Notes: generated by a model from the sequence alone, not told the origin. Positions 54,749 through 64,000 are shown, counted from the first letter of the stretch. The stretch: DNA of 64,000 bases from Sellimonas catena (GCF_045063725.1 NZ_CP173695.1), one strand, 5' to 3'. Translations and numbers: made by a program.

Positions 54749-54776
54749 ACAGGGCAGGATATCCTGCCCTGTTTTG
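54749..54776 (+). terminator. terminator after leuA
   Basis: ACAGGGCAGGAT and ATCCTGCCCTGT form a perfect 24-bp palindrome followed by TTTTG. Confidence 0.92.
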
Positions 54777-54815
54777 TTATGTTGTCAAAAATGAGAAATG
54801 GGCTGATGTGTCTGG

Positions 54816-54844
54816 TAGACAATTATTATAAAATTCAGTATAAT
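54816..54844 (+). promoter_or_regulatory. promoter of the nucleotidyltransferase gene
   Basis: TAGACA and TATAAT with a 17-bp spacer, 36 bp before ATG 54881. Confidence 0.8.
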
Positions 54845-54880
54845 GAAGAAAAATCTTAATTTATAAAAGGAGAAAAAGTG

Positions 54881-55777
54881 ATGAGCAGAGCAGCTTTAGT
54901 GATTATGGCGGCCGGTATCGGCAGCAGATTTGGCGGAGGAATCAAACAGTTGGAGCCGGTAGGACCAAATGGAGAAATCATTATGGACTATTCAATCCGG
55001 GATGCCATAGAGGCCGGATTTGACAAAGTTGTATTTGTCATTCGAAAAGATCTGGAAAAAGATTTCAAAGAGGTCATCGGGGAACGGATTGAAAAACAGA
55101 TTCCTGTTGAATATGCTTTTCAGGAGCTGGATGACATTCCGCAGGAATTTCAGGAAAAATTCCAGGGAAGAACAAAGCCTTGGGGAACAGGGCAGGCAAT
55201 TCTGGCATGCCGGGGTAAGGTAACAGAGCCGTTTCTTGTTATCAATGCAGATGACTTCTACGGAAAAGAAGCATATGTGGAGGCATATCAGTATCTGAAA
55301 GAGAAAAAAGAAGCATCAGGAAAAGAGCCGATCTGCATGGTTGGATTCGTACTGAACAACACCTTGAGTGAAAACGGGGGAGTGACAAGGGGTGTCTGTG
55401 AGGTCGATGAAAACGGACATTTGACAAACATTGTGGAGACGCACAATATTATCAGAAAAGGAGAAAAGGCTGAGGCGGAAGACGGAGCAAAAGAGCTGGA
55501 GCTTGATGTTCCGGTATCCATGAATATGTGGGGACTGCAGCCGGAATTTCTTGATATTCTGGAAAAGGGATTTCATGAATTCCTTGAAACAACAAAAGCA
55601 GATGATCTGAAAGCAGAATATCTGCTTCCGACCATTATCGGAGGACTTCTGAAAGAGGGCAGGGCAGAAGTCACCGTGCTGAATTCAAAGGACAAGTGGT
55701 TTGGAGTCACTTATAAAGAGGACAAGGAAAGTGTGGTGAATGCTATCAAAGAACTGATTGAAAAGGGAATTTATTAA
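54881..55777 (+). CDS. NTP-transferase (sugar nucleotidyltransferase) family protein
   Basis: The 298-aa cytosolic enzyme has the GxGxR nucleotide-binding start (LVIMAAGIGSRFGGGIKQLEPVGPNGE) and a metal-binding INADDFYGKEA near residue 120. It belongs to the family that makes NDP-sugars or similar, but does not have the classical GalU/RmlA signatures throughout, so the sugar is unknown. AAAGGAG sets ATG 54881; the GTG at 54878 is less likely. It stands just before wall and polysaccharide genes, which suits precursor supply. Confidence 0.88.
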   Translation: MSRAALVIMAAGIGSRFGGGIKQLEPVGPNGEIIMDYSIRDAIEAGFDKVVFVIRKDLEKDFKEVIGERIEKQIPVEYAFQELDDIPQEFQEKFQGRTKPWGTGQAILACRGKVTEPFLVINADDFYGKEAYVEAYQYLKEKKEASGKEPICMVGFVLNNTLSENGGVTRGVCEVDENGHLTNIVETHNIIRKGEKAEAEDGAKELELDVPVSMNMWGLQPEFLDILEKGFHEFLETTKADDLKAEYLLPTIIGGLLKEGRAEVTVLNSKDKWFGVTYKEDKESVVNAIKELIEKGIY

Positions 55778-55817
55778 GGAGTAAAGAGTTATCAAAGGAA
55801 AGAGAGAGGGATCAGGA

Positions 55818-58382
55818 ATGAGAAAAATGATGAAGTGCGCAGCAGCGTGGGTACTGGCGTTTGCGGTTGCACTGACGGCGGTTCCGGTGTCCTATGCAGA
55901 GGATTCGACCGGAAATCCAGAGGCAGAGTATACAGTACCATATGAAGCTGTGGAAGAGGAAAACGCAGTGGACCAGGAGTCTCAGAATGACCTGGCAGGT
56001 CAAGATGATCAGAATCCGGATTCTACGGAAGGAAGTGTTCTGGAAACAGAAAACGAGAAGGCAGGAGCAGAAGAAAATGTGGCACAGCAGACAACGCCGG
56101 GCGAAGGAGTAGAGACTGAGAATCCTGCAGCAGTGGATCCGGCAGTGGAGAGTGAAGAGCAGACGCAGCCGGCGGAAGACACACAGGCGGAGGCTGTACA
56201 GCAGCAGACAGAAACTGATGTGCAGGAAAAAGCAACACCTGAGACCGAACAGGAAGCTGTTTTGCCGGAACTTACCTATCGGACTCATGTGCAGGATATT
56301 GGCTGGCAGAGCTGGAAGAAGGACGGAGAGATGGCTGGAACCAGCGGACTTTACAAGCGGCTGGAAGCAATTGAGCTGAAGCTTTCAAAAAGCGATTATG
56401 AAGGAAGCATTGAATATCAGACCCATGTACAGAATATCGGCTGGCAGGGCTGGAAACGGGATGGACAGCTTTCCGGAACACAGGCAAGAGCACTTCGTCT
56501 GGAAGCCATCAGGATCCGTCTGACCGGGGAAATCGCGGAGTATTATGATATATACTATCGGGTACATATTCAGAATTATGGATGGCTTCCATATGTAAAG
56601 AACGGGGCGGCAGCAGGAAGTGAGGCCTTTGGACTCAGGCTGGAAGGCATCGAAGTTAAACTGGTGAAAAAGGATGAAGGCACGGCACCGGCTGTCGGAT
56701 ATGGTTTTTTGAAAAATGTGCTTTATTATTCCGGCCATGTCCAGACACTTGGAAATGTAAAAGAGGTTAAATCCGGAAGCGTTCTGGGAACAGTAGGACA
56801 GTATAAGCGGATGGAGGCTCTTTCTGTCCGGCTGAAAGGGATGGACGGATATGCGTCGGGAAATATCCGCTATCAGGCCCATGTGCAGAATATTGGCTGG
56901 CAGGGCTGGAAACAGAACGGAAGCAGTGCCGGAACAACCGGAAAGGCGCTGCGCCTGGAAGCGGTTCAGATTCAGCTTGACGGTGAAATCGCTCAGATTT
57001 ACGATGTGTATTATCGGGTACATGTTCAGAATTACGGATGGCTGGGATGGGCTAAGAATGGAGCTGTATCAGGAACAAGCGGATTCGGCTACCGGATGGA
57101 GGCTATCCAGATTCAGCTGGTTCCGAAGGGATGGAAAGCCCCGGGATCTACAGCGCATGCTTATCTGAAAAAGTATACGAACAATGAACTGACCTATTCC
57201 GGACACGTTCAGAACGTGGGAAACGTAGCGGCAGTAAAGGGCGGTGCCACACTTGGAACCGTTGGAAAAGGAAGAAGGCTGGAAGGTTTTTCGATCAACC
57301 TGAATGATTCCGCAGATGGACTGGCGAAAGGAAGTATCCAGTACCGTGCCCATGTACAGGATATCGGCTGGCAGGGTTGGAAACAGGAAGGGACTCTTGC
57401 CGGAACAACCGGACAGGGAAAACGGATGGAGGCCGTTCAGATCAGACTGACCGGCGAACTGGCTTCCTACTATCACGTATATTATCGGGTTCATTCACAG
57501 TATTTCGGATGGCTGGGCTGGGCTAAGGATGGAGAGTCTGCCGGAACGAGCAGCCTGTCTCTGAGAATCGAAGCCATTCAGATTAAACTGGTGCTGAAAA
57601 AAGACAGTCAGAGTGCCTATCAGACAGGAAAGGCATACTATAATACGTATCGCTATCAGAATCCAAAGCAGTACCTCCAGATCAGACATGTGCAGAAGAC
57701 GTTAAGCGGCGGCGGATATAATCTGAGCAGAGGATACATGGGCCTGAAAGTCTGGTATGTACAGAGAAAACTTGGACTTTCCGGAAGAAGGGCAATCATG
57801 GACTCCACGACCATCAACGCTGTAAGGAATTATCAGAGAAGGAACGGTCTTTCGGCGACAGGTGTGGTCGATCTGGCAACCTGGAAAAAGATGGGATATT
57901 CCGAGTCTGCATGGTATCATCTTGGAGCATACGCAAGTCCTCTGAAGACGAATCCGGCAAGCACACGCAGTGACTGTATCGAGGCTATGATCAGTACGGC
58001 GTATCAGTATCTTGGAAATCCATATATTATCGGAGCTTCAGGAGATCCGAATCACGGACTGGACTGCAGCGGCCTTGTTATGCAGGCACTGTATTCCGCA
58101 GGAATTGATCCGGCTCCGGTGAGTCCGATCCGCCATTCAAGACCGGGATACGAATATGAATGCAGGAATTTATGGAATCTCCCGATGAAACATGTTCCGT
58201 ATTCACAGCGGCAGAGAGGAGATCTGATATTCTATAAGAGCGCAAATGGAACGATTATCCATGTGGCGATTTATCTCGGAAATAACAGGGTGATTGAGTC
58301 CTGGCCAAATAAAGTAGTAGTATGGCCGGTTCAGAATTCACACCGCTCCCTGATTGCAGGGGTCGCAAGACCATTTGTATAG
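55818..58382 (+). CDS. secreted ChW-repeat NlpC/P60 peptidoglycan hydrolase
   Basis: The 854-aa exported protein has a signal peptide (residues 1-27, cut after SYA) and an acidic Gln/Glu/Thr-rich linker to about 150. Nine ChW (clostridial hydrophobic, conserved W/G) repeats follow, such as HVQNIGWQGWK. Next comes a peptidoglycan-binding domain near 635-695 (GLKVWYVQRKLGLSG, LSATGVVDLATWKKMG) and an NlpC/P60 peptidase with Cys in GLDCSGLV near 752 and His in IIHVAIYLG near 814. It should cut wall stem peptides. ChW units may bind wall sugars or other cells. A second ChW protein follows 11 bp later. Confidence 0.94.
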   Translation: MRKMMKCAAAWVLAFAVALTAVPVSYAEDSTGNPEAEYTVPYEAVEEENAVDQESQNDLAGQDDQNPDSTEGSVLETENEKAGAEENVAQQTTPGEGVETENPAAVDPAVESEEQTQPAEDTQAEAVQQQTETDVQEKATPETEQEAVLPELTYRTHVQDIGWQSWKKDGEMAGTSGLYKRLEAIELKLSKSDYEGSIEYQTHVQNIGWQGWKRDGQLSGTQARALRLEAIRIRLTGEIAEYYDIYYRVHIQNYGWLPYVKNGAAAGSEAFGLRLEGIEVKLVKKDEGTAPAVGYGFLKNVLYYSGHVQTLGNVKEVKSGSVLGTVGQYKRMEALSVRLKGMDGYASGNIRYQAHVQNIGWQGWKQNGSSAGTTGKALRLEAVQIQLDGEIAQIYDVYYRVHVQNYGWLGWAKNGAVSGTSGFGYRMEAIQIQLVPKGWKAPGSTAHAYLKKYTNNELTYSGHVQNVGNVAAVKGGATLGTVGKGRRLEGFSINLNDSADGLAKGSIQYRAHVQDIGWQGWKQEGTLAGTTGQGKRMEAVQIRLTGELASYYHVYYRVHSQYFGWLGWAKDGESAGTSSLSLRIEAIQIKLVLKKDSQSAYQTGKAYYNTYRYQNPKQYLQIRHVQKTLSGGGYNLSRGYMGLKVWYVQRKLGLSGRRAIMDSTTINAVRNYQRRNGLSATGVVDLATWKKMGYSESAWYHLGAYASPLKTNPASTRSDCIEAMISTAYQYLGNPYIIGASGDPNHGLDCSGLVMQALYSAGIDPAPVSPIRHSRPGYEYECRNLWNLPMKHVPYSQRQRGDLIFYKSANGTIIHVAIYLGNNRVIESWPNKVVVWPVQNSHRSLIAGVARPFV

Positions 58383-58393
58383 GGAGGCGGAAA

Positions 58394-60865
58394 ATGAGAA
58401 AACAGAAAAAACGGTTCATAGCGTGTATTCTGGCTCTGACACTGGCAGGAGGACAGCTTGTTCCGGCATCGGCCGCCGGAACAGACCAGATGCCTGCACA
58501 GGAAAAGACAGTTGGTACTGTGGAAGAAACGCAGGAAAATCAGGAGACAGATCTGACGGATCAGGGAGACATGGCAGAATCCGGTGAAAATCCGGATATG
58601 GATCCGGCGGAAGACGCAGATGCCCCGGATTCTGTTCAGGATGATACTGACAGCAGCCAGGATGATGCCGGAAGCACTGAGGAACAGGACCCGGAAGCCG
58701 GAGCCGGTGAAGAGGAAGCTGGCAAGACAGGCGGGGAAACAGAGACTCTTCCGGATGGAGAAATCCCGGAAGACACAGATGAAACAACTCCGGATATGGA
58801 TGCAGAAGGTCAGACAGAAGAAGCGGCAGAGGAAGAGCAGGATCTGCTGACACAGAGTCTGGAAGAACCGGTGGCAGGCGTGTCTTATCAGATATCCGGA
58901 CAGAGTAATATGGAAAAACCCGTGATGGACGGTGCTGTGGCGGGCCGGCCGGGATCCGGACAGAGAATAGAGGGGATTTCCATAAAGCTTTATACAAAAG
59001 AAGGGGAGGAACAGCCTGCCGGAGGAATCCGGTACCGGGCCGATGTACAGAATATCGGCTGGATGGACTGGGTCAGTGATGACGATTATGCCGGAACAAA
59101 GGGACAATCCCTTCGGATGGAAGCAGTACAGATCGAATTGACAGGTGAAATAAAAGAGCAGTATGACGTGTATTATACAACCTATGTCCAGAACATCGGC
59201 TGGCTCGGCTGGGCGAAGAACGGACAGAGCTCCGGAACAGAAGCTTTTTCACGGCAGGTCGAAGCAATTCGGATCTTCCTGGTGGAGAAAGGAAGCGAAG
59301 CGCCTGGAGAAAATCAGGGATATTTTGTAAAAGGACTTCCATCTTCCGCATTATCCGCCACAGCACATATTCAGATATACGGCGACCGGACGACAACGGG
59401 TTCTGGAAAGTTGATTGGAACGACCGGAGAGAAAAAGCGGATGGAAGGTCTCAGGCTGACTATAAAAGGAGCCGGGGAATCCGGTTGTCCGTCCGGAGGA
59501 ATCCGGTACCGCGCCCACGTCCAGAATATCGGCTGGCAGGGCTGGAAACAAAATGGTGAACTGGCAGGTACGAAAGGAAAGTCGCTCAGAATGGAAGCGA
59601 TCCAGATTGAGCTGACGGGAGAACTTGCCAGATATTATGATGTATACTATTCTGCTCATGTTCAGCAGCTTGGGTGGCTTGGCTGGGCGAAAAACGGTGA
59701 GAGCGCCGGAACCGAAGCTTTTTACTATCGGATGGAGGCAATGAAAATCTGTCTGGTCAAAAAAGGTGATCCGGCACCGGGAACAGCCGGAAATGCGTTT
59801 TGTAAAGGGTACAGCACGGGAAATCTGAAGTATTCCGGTCATGTGCAGAATATCGGGAATACCCGTGAAGTCACAAATAATCAGATTCTTGGTACGGTCG
59901 GGAAGAGTCTTCGGATGGAAGCTTTGAAAATCCGGTTGACGAATGCAGCCATGAATGGAAGATCCGGAGGAATTCAGTACCGCGCCCATGTGCAGAATAT
60001 CGGCTGGCAGGGCTGGAAACAGAATGGAGCCCTTGCGGGGACAACCGGCAGGGCGCTTCGTATGGAGGCGGTTCAGATTCAACTGACCGGAGAGATCGCA
60101 AAGTACTACGATATTTACTACCGTGCCCATGTCCAGAATTTTGGCTGGCTTGGGTGGGCGAAAAATGGTCAGAGTGCCGGAACGACAGGATACGGATATC
60201 GTATGGAGGCACTCCAGATCCAGATGGTTCCCAAAGGAGGAAATGCTCCGGCAAATTCAGGATACTATAAACAGTATACGGGGAAGAAGTCATTAAATGT
60301 ACCTTTGACCTATCAGAATCCAAAGTATCCGAACGGGTGTGAGGCAATTTCTTTATATATGGTACTTCGGTATTATGGGTATATGCTGACGACAAATGAT
60401 GTCTGTAATAAATATCTTCCAAGAGGGCCGCTTCATTCCACAAATCCATATGCGGCCTATATGGGGAATCCGGGCTCACTGACAGGCGGTTATGGATGCT
60501 GGGCCCCGGTGATCTGCCAGACGGCGGCGAACTATTTCAAGGCGGTCAACGTGAAAAACAGATCTGCCAAAAATATTACCGGAACATCGCTTGAAGGACT
60601 GTTTCAGTATATTGACAAGGGAATGCCGGTTGTTGTGTGGGGAACCCTCAATATGGGAAGTACGACATGGTTCCGGGCAGGAAGAAAAAATGGTGTTACC
60701 TTTTACTGGCCGTCCAGAGCCCACTGTGTCGTTCTGACCGGCTATGATAAAAACAGAAAAGTGGTAAAAGTCAATGATCCTATCCGGGGAAAAGTAGAAT
60801 ACAGCTTTTCGAGTTTTGAAAAAGCGTATAGGACCATGAACAGAAATGCAATGGTAATACAGTAA
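58394..60865 (+). CDS. secreted ChW-repeat protein with C39-like peptidase
   Basis: The 823-aa exported protein has a signal peptide (about 1-28), an acidic linker rich in Asp/Glu/Thr to about residue 155 and nine ChW repeats in three triads. The C-terminal papain-like domain is of the Peptidase_C39_2 type: cysteine in NGCEAISLYMVLRYYG near 648, histidine in RAHCVVLTGYD near 776, VNDP near 793. No anchor is seen, so it is released or held through ChW units. ATG 58394 with GGGAGGCGG ahead is chosen; a longer frame starts inside the preceding gene. Co-transcribed with the NlpC/P60 protein. Confidence 0.93.
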   Translation: MRKQKKRFIACILALTLAGGQLVPASAAGTDQMPAQEKTVGTVEETQENQETDLTDQGDMAESGENPDMDPAEDADAPDSVQDDTDSSQDDAGSTEEQDPEAGAGEEEAGKTGGETETLPDGEIPEDTDETTPDMDAEGQTEEAAEEEQDLLTQSLEEPVAGVSYQISGQSNMEKPVMDGAVAGRPGSGQRIEGISIKLYTKEGEEQPAGGIRYRADVQNIGWMDWVSDDDYAGTKGQSLRMEAVQIELTGEIKEQYDVYYTTYVQNIGWLGWAKNGQSSGTEAFSRQVEAIRIFLVEKGSEAPGENQGYFVKGLPSSALSATAHIQIYGDRTTTGSGKLIGTTGEKKRMEGLRLTIKGAGESGCPSGGIRYRAHVQNIGWQGWKQNGELAGTKGKSLRMEAIQIELTGELARYYDVYYSAHVQQLGWLGWAKNGESAGTEAFYYRMEAMKICLVKKGDPAPGTAGNAFCKGYSTGNLKYSGHVQNIGNTREVTNNQILGTVGKSLRMEALKIRLTNAAMNGRSGGIQYRAHVQNIGWQGWKQNGALAGTTGRALRMEAVQIQLTGEIAKYYDIYYRAHVQNFGWLGWAKNGQSAGTTGYGYRMEALQIQMVPKGGNAPANSGYYKQYTGKKSLNVPLTYQNPKYPNGCEAISLYMVLRYYGYMLTTNDVCNKYLPRGPLHSTNPYAAYMGNPGSLTGGYGCWAPVICQTAANYFKAVNVKNRSAKNITGTSLEGLFQYIDKGMPVVVWGTLNMGSTTWFRAGRKNGVTFYWPSRAHCVVLTGYDKNRKVVKVNDPIRGKVEYSFSSFEKAYRTMNRNAMVIQ

Positions 60866-60873
60866 ACGAGGAA

Positions 60874-60912
60874 AACAAGGAGAAATCTTTTACGGGATTC
60901 TCCTTGTTTTTT
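60874..60912 (+). terminator. terminator after the ChW genes
   Basis: AACAAGGAGAA and TTCTCCTTGTT form an 11-bp stem followed by a T-run. Confidence 0.92.
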
Positions 60913-61052
60913 ATTTTCACAAAAATTTCAGAAAATTGATAAATGAAGAAAAGTATGACAATACATTGGAAAAGATAAAGGCTTAGAAAGGATTTTGAGA
61001 AAAAAGTGTTACAAAATTATTACAAGATAAGAAATTTTTAAGGTCTAAAAAC

Positions 61053-61081
61053 TTGCGGAAAGTATGGAAATCTTATATAAT
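61053..61081 (+). promoter_or_regulatory. promoter of the polysaccharide locus
   Basis: TTGCGG and TATAAT separated by 17 bp, 32 bp before the sugar transferase ATG. Upstream 60913-61052 is AT-rich with no gene. Confidence 0.8.
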
Positions 61082-61112
61082 ATAGGAAGTTTGTAGACCA
61101 GAGAGGTGTTTT

Positions 61113-62504
61113 ATGAAACGAGAACTGAAAAAATTTGAGTCAACCATGTGGCTGTGCATCAAATTGTTGCTATATATTTTATTGATGGGCACCTTTATGT
61201 TTATTATGTCCAGAGAAAATAAGGCTCTCGGCGTACTTTCCAGAACGATGGGAATTACGTTTTCCACATACTGCATTGTAGGGCTTTTGTTTCTCAGCAT
61301 TTACGGCAAGTATGATGTAGGCCGGAGAAAGAGTAAACCGATCATCTATTCACTTTCTCTGGCTGTTTTGTTCACGGACATTGTGACGTATATTCAGCTG
61401 ATGATTATGAATACGATTACTCCAAGCATTTATGCATTCCGGCTCGACAGCATCGGGTCTCTGATTTTGAGTTTTATTGTTCAGGTCATTATTATTATCA
61501 TCTTTGCGTATGCCGGAAACGGACTGTTTTTTACGATTCACAAGCCGGAGAGCTGCTGTATCGTAACATCTTCTCAGGAAAGCCTTGATAATATTGTAAG
61601 AGGAATTCTGAAATATAAAAAACAGTATAAAATCGACTATATCATGGACTATAGAGATAGACATCTTCTTGAGACGGTAAAGAAAGCCGATACCGTGTTT
61701 ATTCATGACGTTCCGCTTGAGGTCAGAAGTAAAATAGTAAGATTTTGTTATAAGTATAAGATCAATATTTATTTTAATCCGGAAATCGAGGATATTGTTG
61801 AGATGAGTGCCAAATACTATCTTCTGGACGATGTTTCCGTTCTGAATGCCAATGTCAAAGCCTGGACGATGGAACAGCGTGTTATGAAGAAACTTCTGGA
61901 TATGTCTCTTGCGATTGTTCTTGGAATCGTAACTTCTCCAATCTGGATTGTCAGTGCAATTGCGATCAAAGCATATGATGGAGGACACATTTTTTTCAAG
62001 CAGAAGCGTGCGACATTAAACGGACGTGTTTTTGAAGTGTACAAATTCCGGACGATGAAAGAAAATGTAGAAAATCACTCTGTAACAGATGACGATGACC
62101 GGATTACCAAACCGGGAAGAATTCTTAGGAAAATCCGGATGGACGAGCTGCCTCAGCTGATCAATATCTTAAAAGGGGATATGAGTTTTGTAGGACCTCG
62201 TCCGGAGATGCTGGAAAATGTGGAGGCGTACGAGGAAGAACTTCCGGAATTCCGTTACAGACTCCGGGTGAAGGCGGGACTGACCGGATATGCGCAGATT
62301 GCGGGGAAATATAATACATCACCAAAAGACAAGCTGATCATGGACATGATCTATATTGAAGAATTCAATATTTTGCGCGATATTCAGCTGATTTTCCAGA
62401 CGGCGATTGTCCTTCTGAAATCGGACAGCACGGAGGCGTTCCGGACAGGCGAAACAAGTCAATATATTTTTAAAGAAGCAGAAGAAACGGAAGCGGAGGA
62501 ATAA
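61113..62504 (+). CDS. undecaprenyl-phosphate sugar phosphotransferase
   Basis: This membrane enzyme starts a repeat unit by moving a sugar-1-phosphate to undecaprenyl phosphate. The 463 aa have four or five N-terminal membrane segments, a CoA-binding-like middle with SSQESLDNIVRGIL, then the bacterial sugar transferase domain: FFKQKRATLNGRVFEVYKFRTMKE near residues 295-318, DELPQLINILKGDMSFVGPRPE near 345-366, and AGLTGYAQIAGKY near 388. It is of the WbaP/WcaJ-like polyprenyl type. glf follows 6 bp later, so this is the first gene of a glycan operon. Confidence 0.93.
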   Translation: MKRELKKFESTMWLCIKLLLYILLMGTFMFIMSRENKALGVLSRTMGITFSTYCIVGLLFLSIYGKYDVGRRKSKPIIYSLSLAVLFTDIVTYIQLMIMNTITPSIYAFRLDSIGSLILSFIVQVIIIIIFAYAGNGLFFTIHKPESCCIVTSSQESLDNIVRGILKYKKQYKIDYIMDYRDRHLLETVKKADTVFIHDVPLEVRSKIVRFCYKYKINIYFNPEIEDIVEMSAKYYLLDDVSVLNANVKAWTMEQRVMKKLLDMSLAIVLGIVTSPIWIVSAIAIKAYDGGHIFFKQKRATLNGRVFEVYKFRTMKENVENHSVTDDDDRITKPGRILRKIRMDELPQLINILKGDMSFVGPRPEMLENVEAYEEELPEFRYRLRVKAGLTGYAQIAGKYNTSPKDKLIMDMIYIEEFNILRDIQLIFQTAIVLLKSDSTEAFRTGETSQYIFKEAEETEAEE

Positions 62505-62510
62505 CAGGAT

Positions 62511-63608
62511 ATGAAAAAGTATGATTATGTGATTGTAGGCGGAGGGTTATTTGCAGGTACTTTTGCGTACTTTGCAAAAAAAGCAGGGAAGACCTGCCTG
62601 ATTGTGGAAAAAAGAGAAACTCTCGGAGGGAATCTTTACTGTGAGGATATCGAGGGAATTCATGTACACAAATATGGCGCCCATATTTTCCATACAAGCA
62701 ACAGGAAAGTATGGGATTTTGTCAATTCTCTTGTAGAGTTTAACCGTTATACGAATTCTCCTGTCGCAAACTACAAAGGCGAAATTTACAATATGCCGTT
62801 CAATATGAATACTTTCAGTAAGATGTGGGGAATTGCGACTCCAAAAGAGGCGGAAGAAATCATCAACAGACAGAAGGCCGCAGTCAAGGGAGAACCGAAA
62901 AACCTGGAGGAGCAGGCCATCAGCCTTGTAGGAGAGGATATTTATAAAAAACTCATCAAAGGATACACGGAAAAACAGTGGGGCAGAGACTGTAAAGATC
63001 TTCCGGCGTTTATCATTAAGCGCCTTCCGGTGAGATATACCTACGATAATAACTATTTTAACGATCTTTATCAGGGAATTCCGATCGGCGGGTACAATGT
63101 TTTGATTAACGCTCTGTTTGAAGGATGCGATGTAGAGGTTGGCGTTGACTATAACGAGGAAAAAGAGAAATACAATGCACTGGGTGAAAAGGTACTCTAT
63201 ACCGGAATGCTGGATGCATATTACGGATATCGTTTTGGAAAGCTGGAGTACCGGAGTCTGAAATTTGAGACGGAAGTGCTTGATGAGAAAAATCATCAGG
63301 GTGTGGCGGTTGTCAATTATACCGACAGAGAAACTCCGTATACCCGGATTATTGAGCATAAGCATTTTGAATTTGGAACTCAGGAGAAAACTGTGATTAC
63401 CAAAGAATATCCGACCGACTGGGAAGAGGGTATGGAGCCGTATTATCCGGTTAATGACGATAAAAATCAGGAACTTTATCAGAAATACAGAAACCTTGCG
63501 GATGAGGAACATCTGCTTCTTGGCGGAAGACTTGCGGAGTACAAATATTATGACATGGACAAAGTGATTGAATCCGCATTTCAGCTTGTGGAAAAAGAAT
63601 TACAGTAG
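62511..63608 (+). CDS. glf: UDP-galactopyranose mutase
   Basis: Glf converts UDP-galactopyranose into UDP-galactofuranose using reduced FAD, the donor for galactofuranose in surface glycans. The 365-aa length is typical. The FAD-binding start is YDYVIVGGGLFAGTFAYFAKKAG, with KYGAHIFHTSNRKVW near residue 55, EKQWGRDCKDLPAFIIKRLPVRYTYDNNYF near 145-174 and GGRLAEYKYYDMDKV near 336. Coupling with the sugar transferase and GT2 genes indicates a polymer containing galactofuranose. Confidence 0.96.
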   Translation: MKKYDYVIVGGGLFAGTFAYFAKKAGKTCLIVEKRETLGGNLYCEDIEGIHVHKYGAHIFHTSNRKVWDFVNSLVEFNRYTNSPVANYKGEIYNMPFNMNTFSKMWGIATPKEAEEIINRQKAAVKGEPKNLEEQAISLVGEDIYKKLIKGYTEKQWGRDCKDLPAFIIKRLPVRYTYDNNYFNDLYQGIPIGGYNVLINALFEGCDVEVGVDYNEEKEKYNALGEKVLYTGMLDAYYGYRFGKLEYRSLKFETEVLDEKNHQGVAVVNYTDRETPYTRIIEHKHFEFGTQEKTVITKEYPTDWEEGMEPYYPVNDDKNQELYQKYRNLADEEHLLLGGRLAEYKYYDMDKVIESAFQLVEKELQ

Positions 63609-63620
63609 GAGAGCGTGATT

Positions 63621-64000
63621 ATGGGAGAAAATAAAATCAAAGTCAGTGTCATTATGCCTGTCTATAAGGTAGAAGAATATGTAGGAAAGGCGATTGAGAG
63701 CATTCAGGCCCAGACATTAAAAGACTGGGAATTTTTGATCGTCGATGACGGAACTCCGGACCGGAGCGGTGAAATCTGCGATGCCTATGCCGCAGAAGAT
63801 GAGAGAATTCATGTGATCCATAAAGAAAACGGGGGAGCTCCAAGTGCCAGAAATACAGCAATTGATATTGCAAAAGGGGAATACATGTATTTCATGGATT
63901 CCGATGACTGGGCAGAGCCGACCATGCTGGAAGATATGTACAAGCTTGCAAAACGTGATAACGCTCAGCTTGTCGTGGCAGGATTTTATATCGATACCTA
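63621..64000 (+). CDS. glycosyltransferase family 2, 3' end missing
   Basis: The first 126 residues of a GT-A glycosyltransferase are present: VSVIMPVYKVEEYVGKAIES, the VDDGTPDRSGEIC nucleotide-binding segment, ENGGAPSARNTA, and the metal-binding DSDDW near residue 95. The frame is open at the window end. GAGAGCGTG precedes the ATG. Acceptor and sugar cannot be told; the neighbours suggest a surface polysaccharide. Confidence 0.93.
   Translation, partial: MGENKIKVSVIMPVYKVEEYVGKAIESIQAQTLKDWEFLIVDDGTPDRSGEICDAYAAEDERIHVIHKENGGAPSARNTAIDIAKGEYMYFMDSDDWAEPTMLEDMYKLAKRDNAQLVVAGFYIDT

Noticed and set aside
56270..60230. Regularly spaced repeats that might look like a CRISPR array
   Set aside because: The repeats are in frame, degenerate at DNA level and encode ChW protein repeats.

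Overview
The window looks like a chromosomal segment of a Gram-positive anaerobe of the Clostridia, most likely Lachnospiraceae. The evidence is AGGAGG-type ribosome binding sites, mid-40s GC coding sequence, ppdK, secreted proteins built of clostridial ChW repeats, a CdaA/CdaR pair, an HPr-like protein and many Lachnospiraceae-style short operons. I cannot name the genus. No rRNA, tRNA or CRISPR array was seen.

Layout. 1-6066: end of the trp operon (trpB partial, trpA), an M18 aminopeptidase and a highly expressed-looking ppdK with a structured leader. 6067-12541: a decayed gene remnant, a DUF3592-type membrane protein, a PIN-PhoH ATPase with an HD-domain protein, a cytosolic-looking von Willebrand A protein with a Cys-rich tail, and an ABC-2 transporter pair. 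12574-18339: a sugar-type ABC importer operon with two tandemly duplicated lipoprotein binding proteins, two permeases and two unknown membrane proteins, but no ATPase. 18360-25017: EamA exporter, class C beta-lactamase-like hydrolase, MFS transporter, gamma-glutamylcyclotransferase-like protein, DgkA, a phasin-like protein and a frameshifted UbiB/AarF kinase. 25103-31964: SseB-like protein, cytidylate-kinase-like protein, LCP ligase, OLD-family ATPase/Toprim nuclease and two Fe-S proteins. 32184-34526: a histidine kinase pseudogene with two lesions and a CmpB-like membrane protein.

34602-39957 is the main accessory island. It holds an unknown 145-aa protein, a NADAR-domain protein, a truncated copy of the first 269 bp of uvrB, a degenerate RhuM-like remnant and an AT-rich 1066-aa type IIG restriction-modification enzyme. 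The full-length uvrB begins again immediately afterwards. The restriction enzyme is therefore bracketed by a 269-bp direct repeat of the uvrB 5' end (four mismatches), which indicates insertion with long target duplication or 5'-end replacement.

39958-64000 is core-like: uvrB-uvrA, an MreB homologue, recD2, comF, two membrane proteins, cdaA-cdaR, an HPr-like protein, leuA, a nucleotidyltransferase, two large secreted ChW-repeat enzymes (NlpC/P60 and C39-like), and the start of a surface polysaccharide locus (sugar transferase, UDP-galactopyranose mutase, GT2 glycosyltransferase running off the end).
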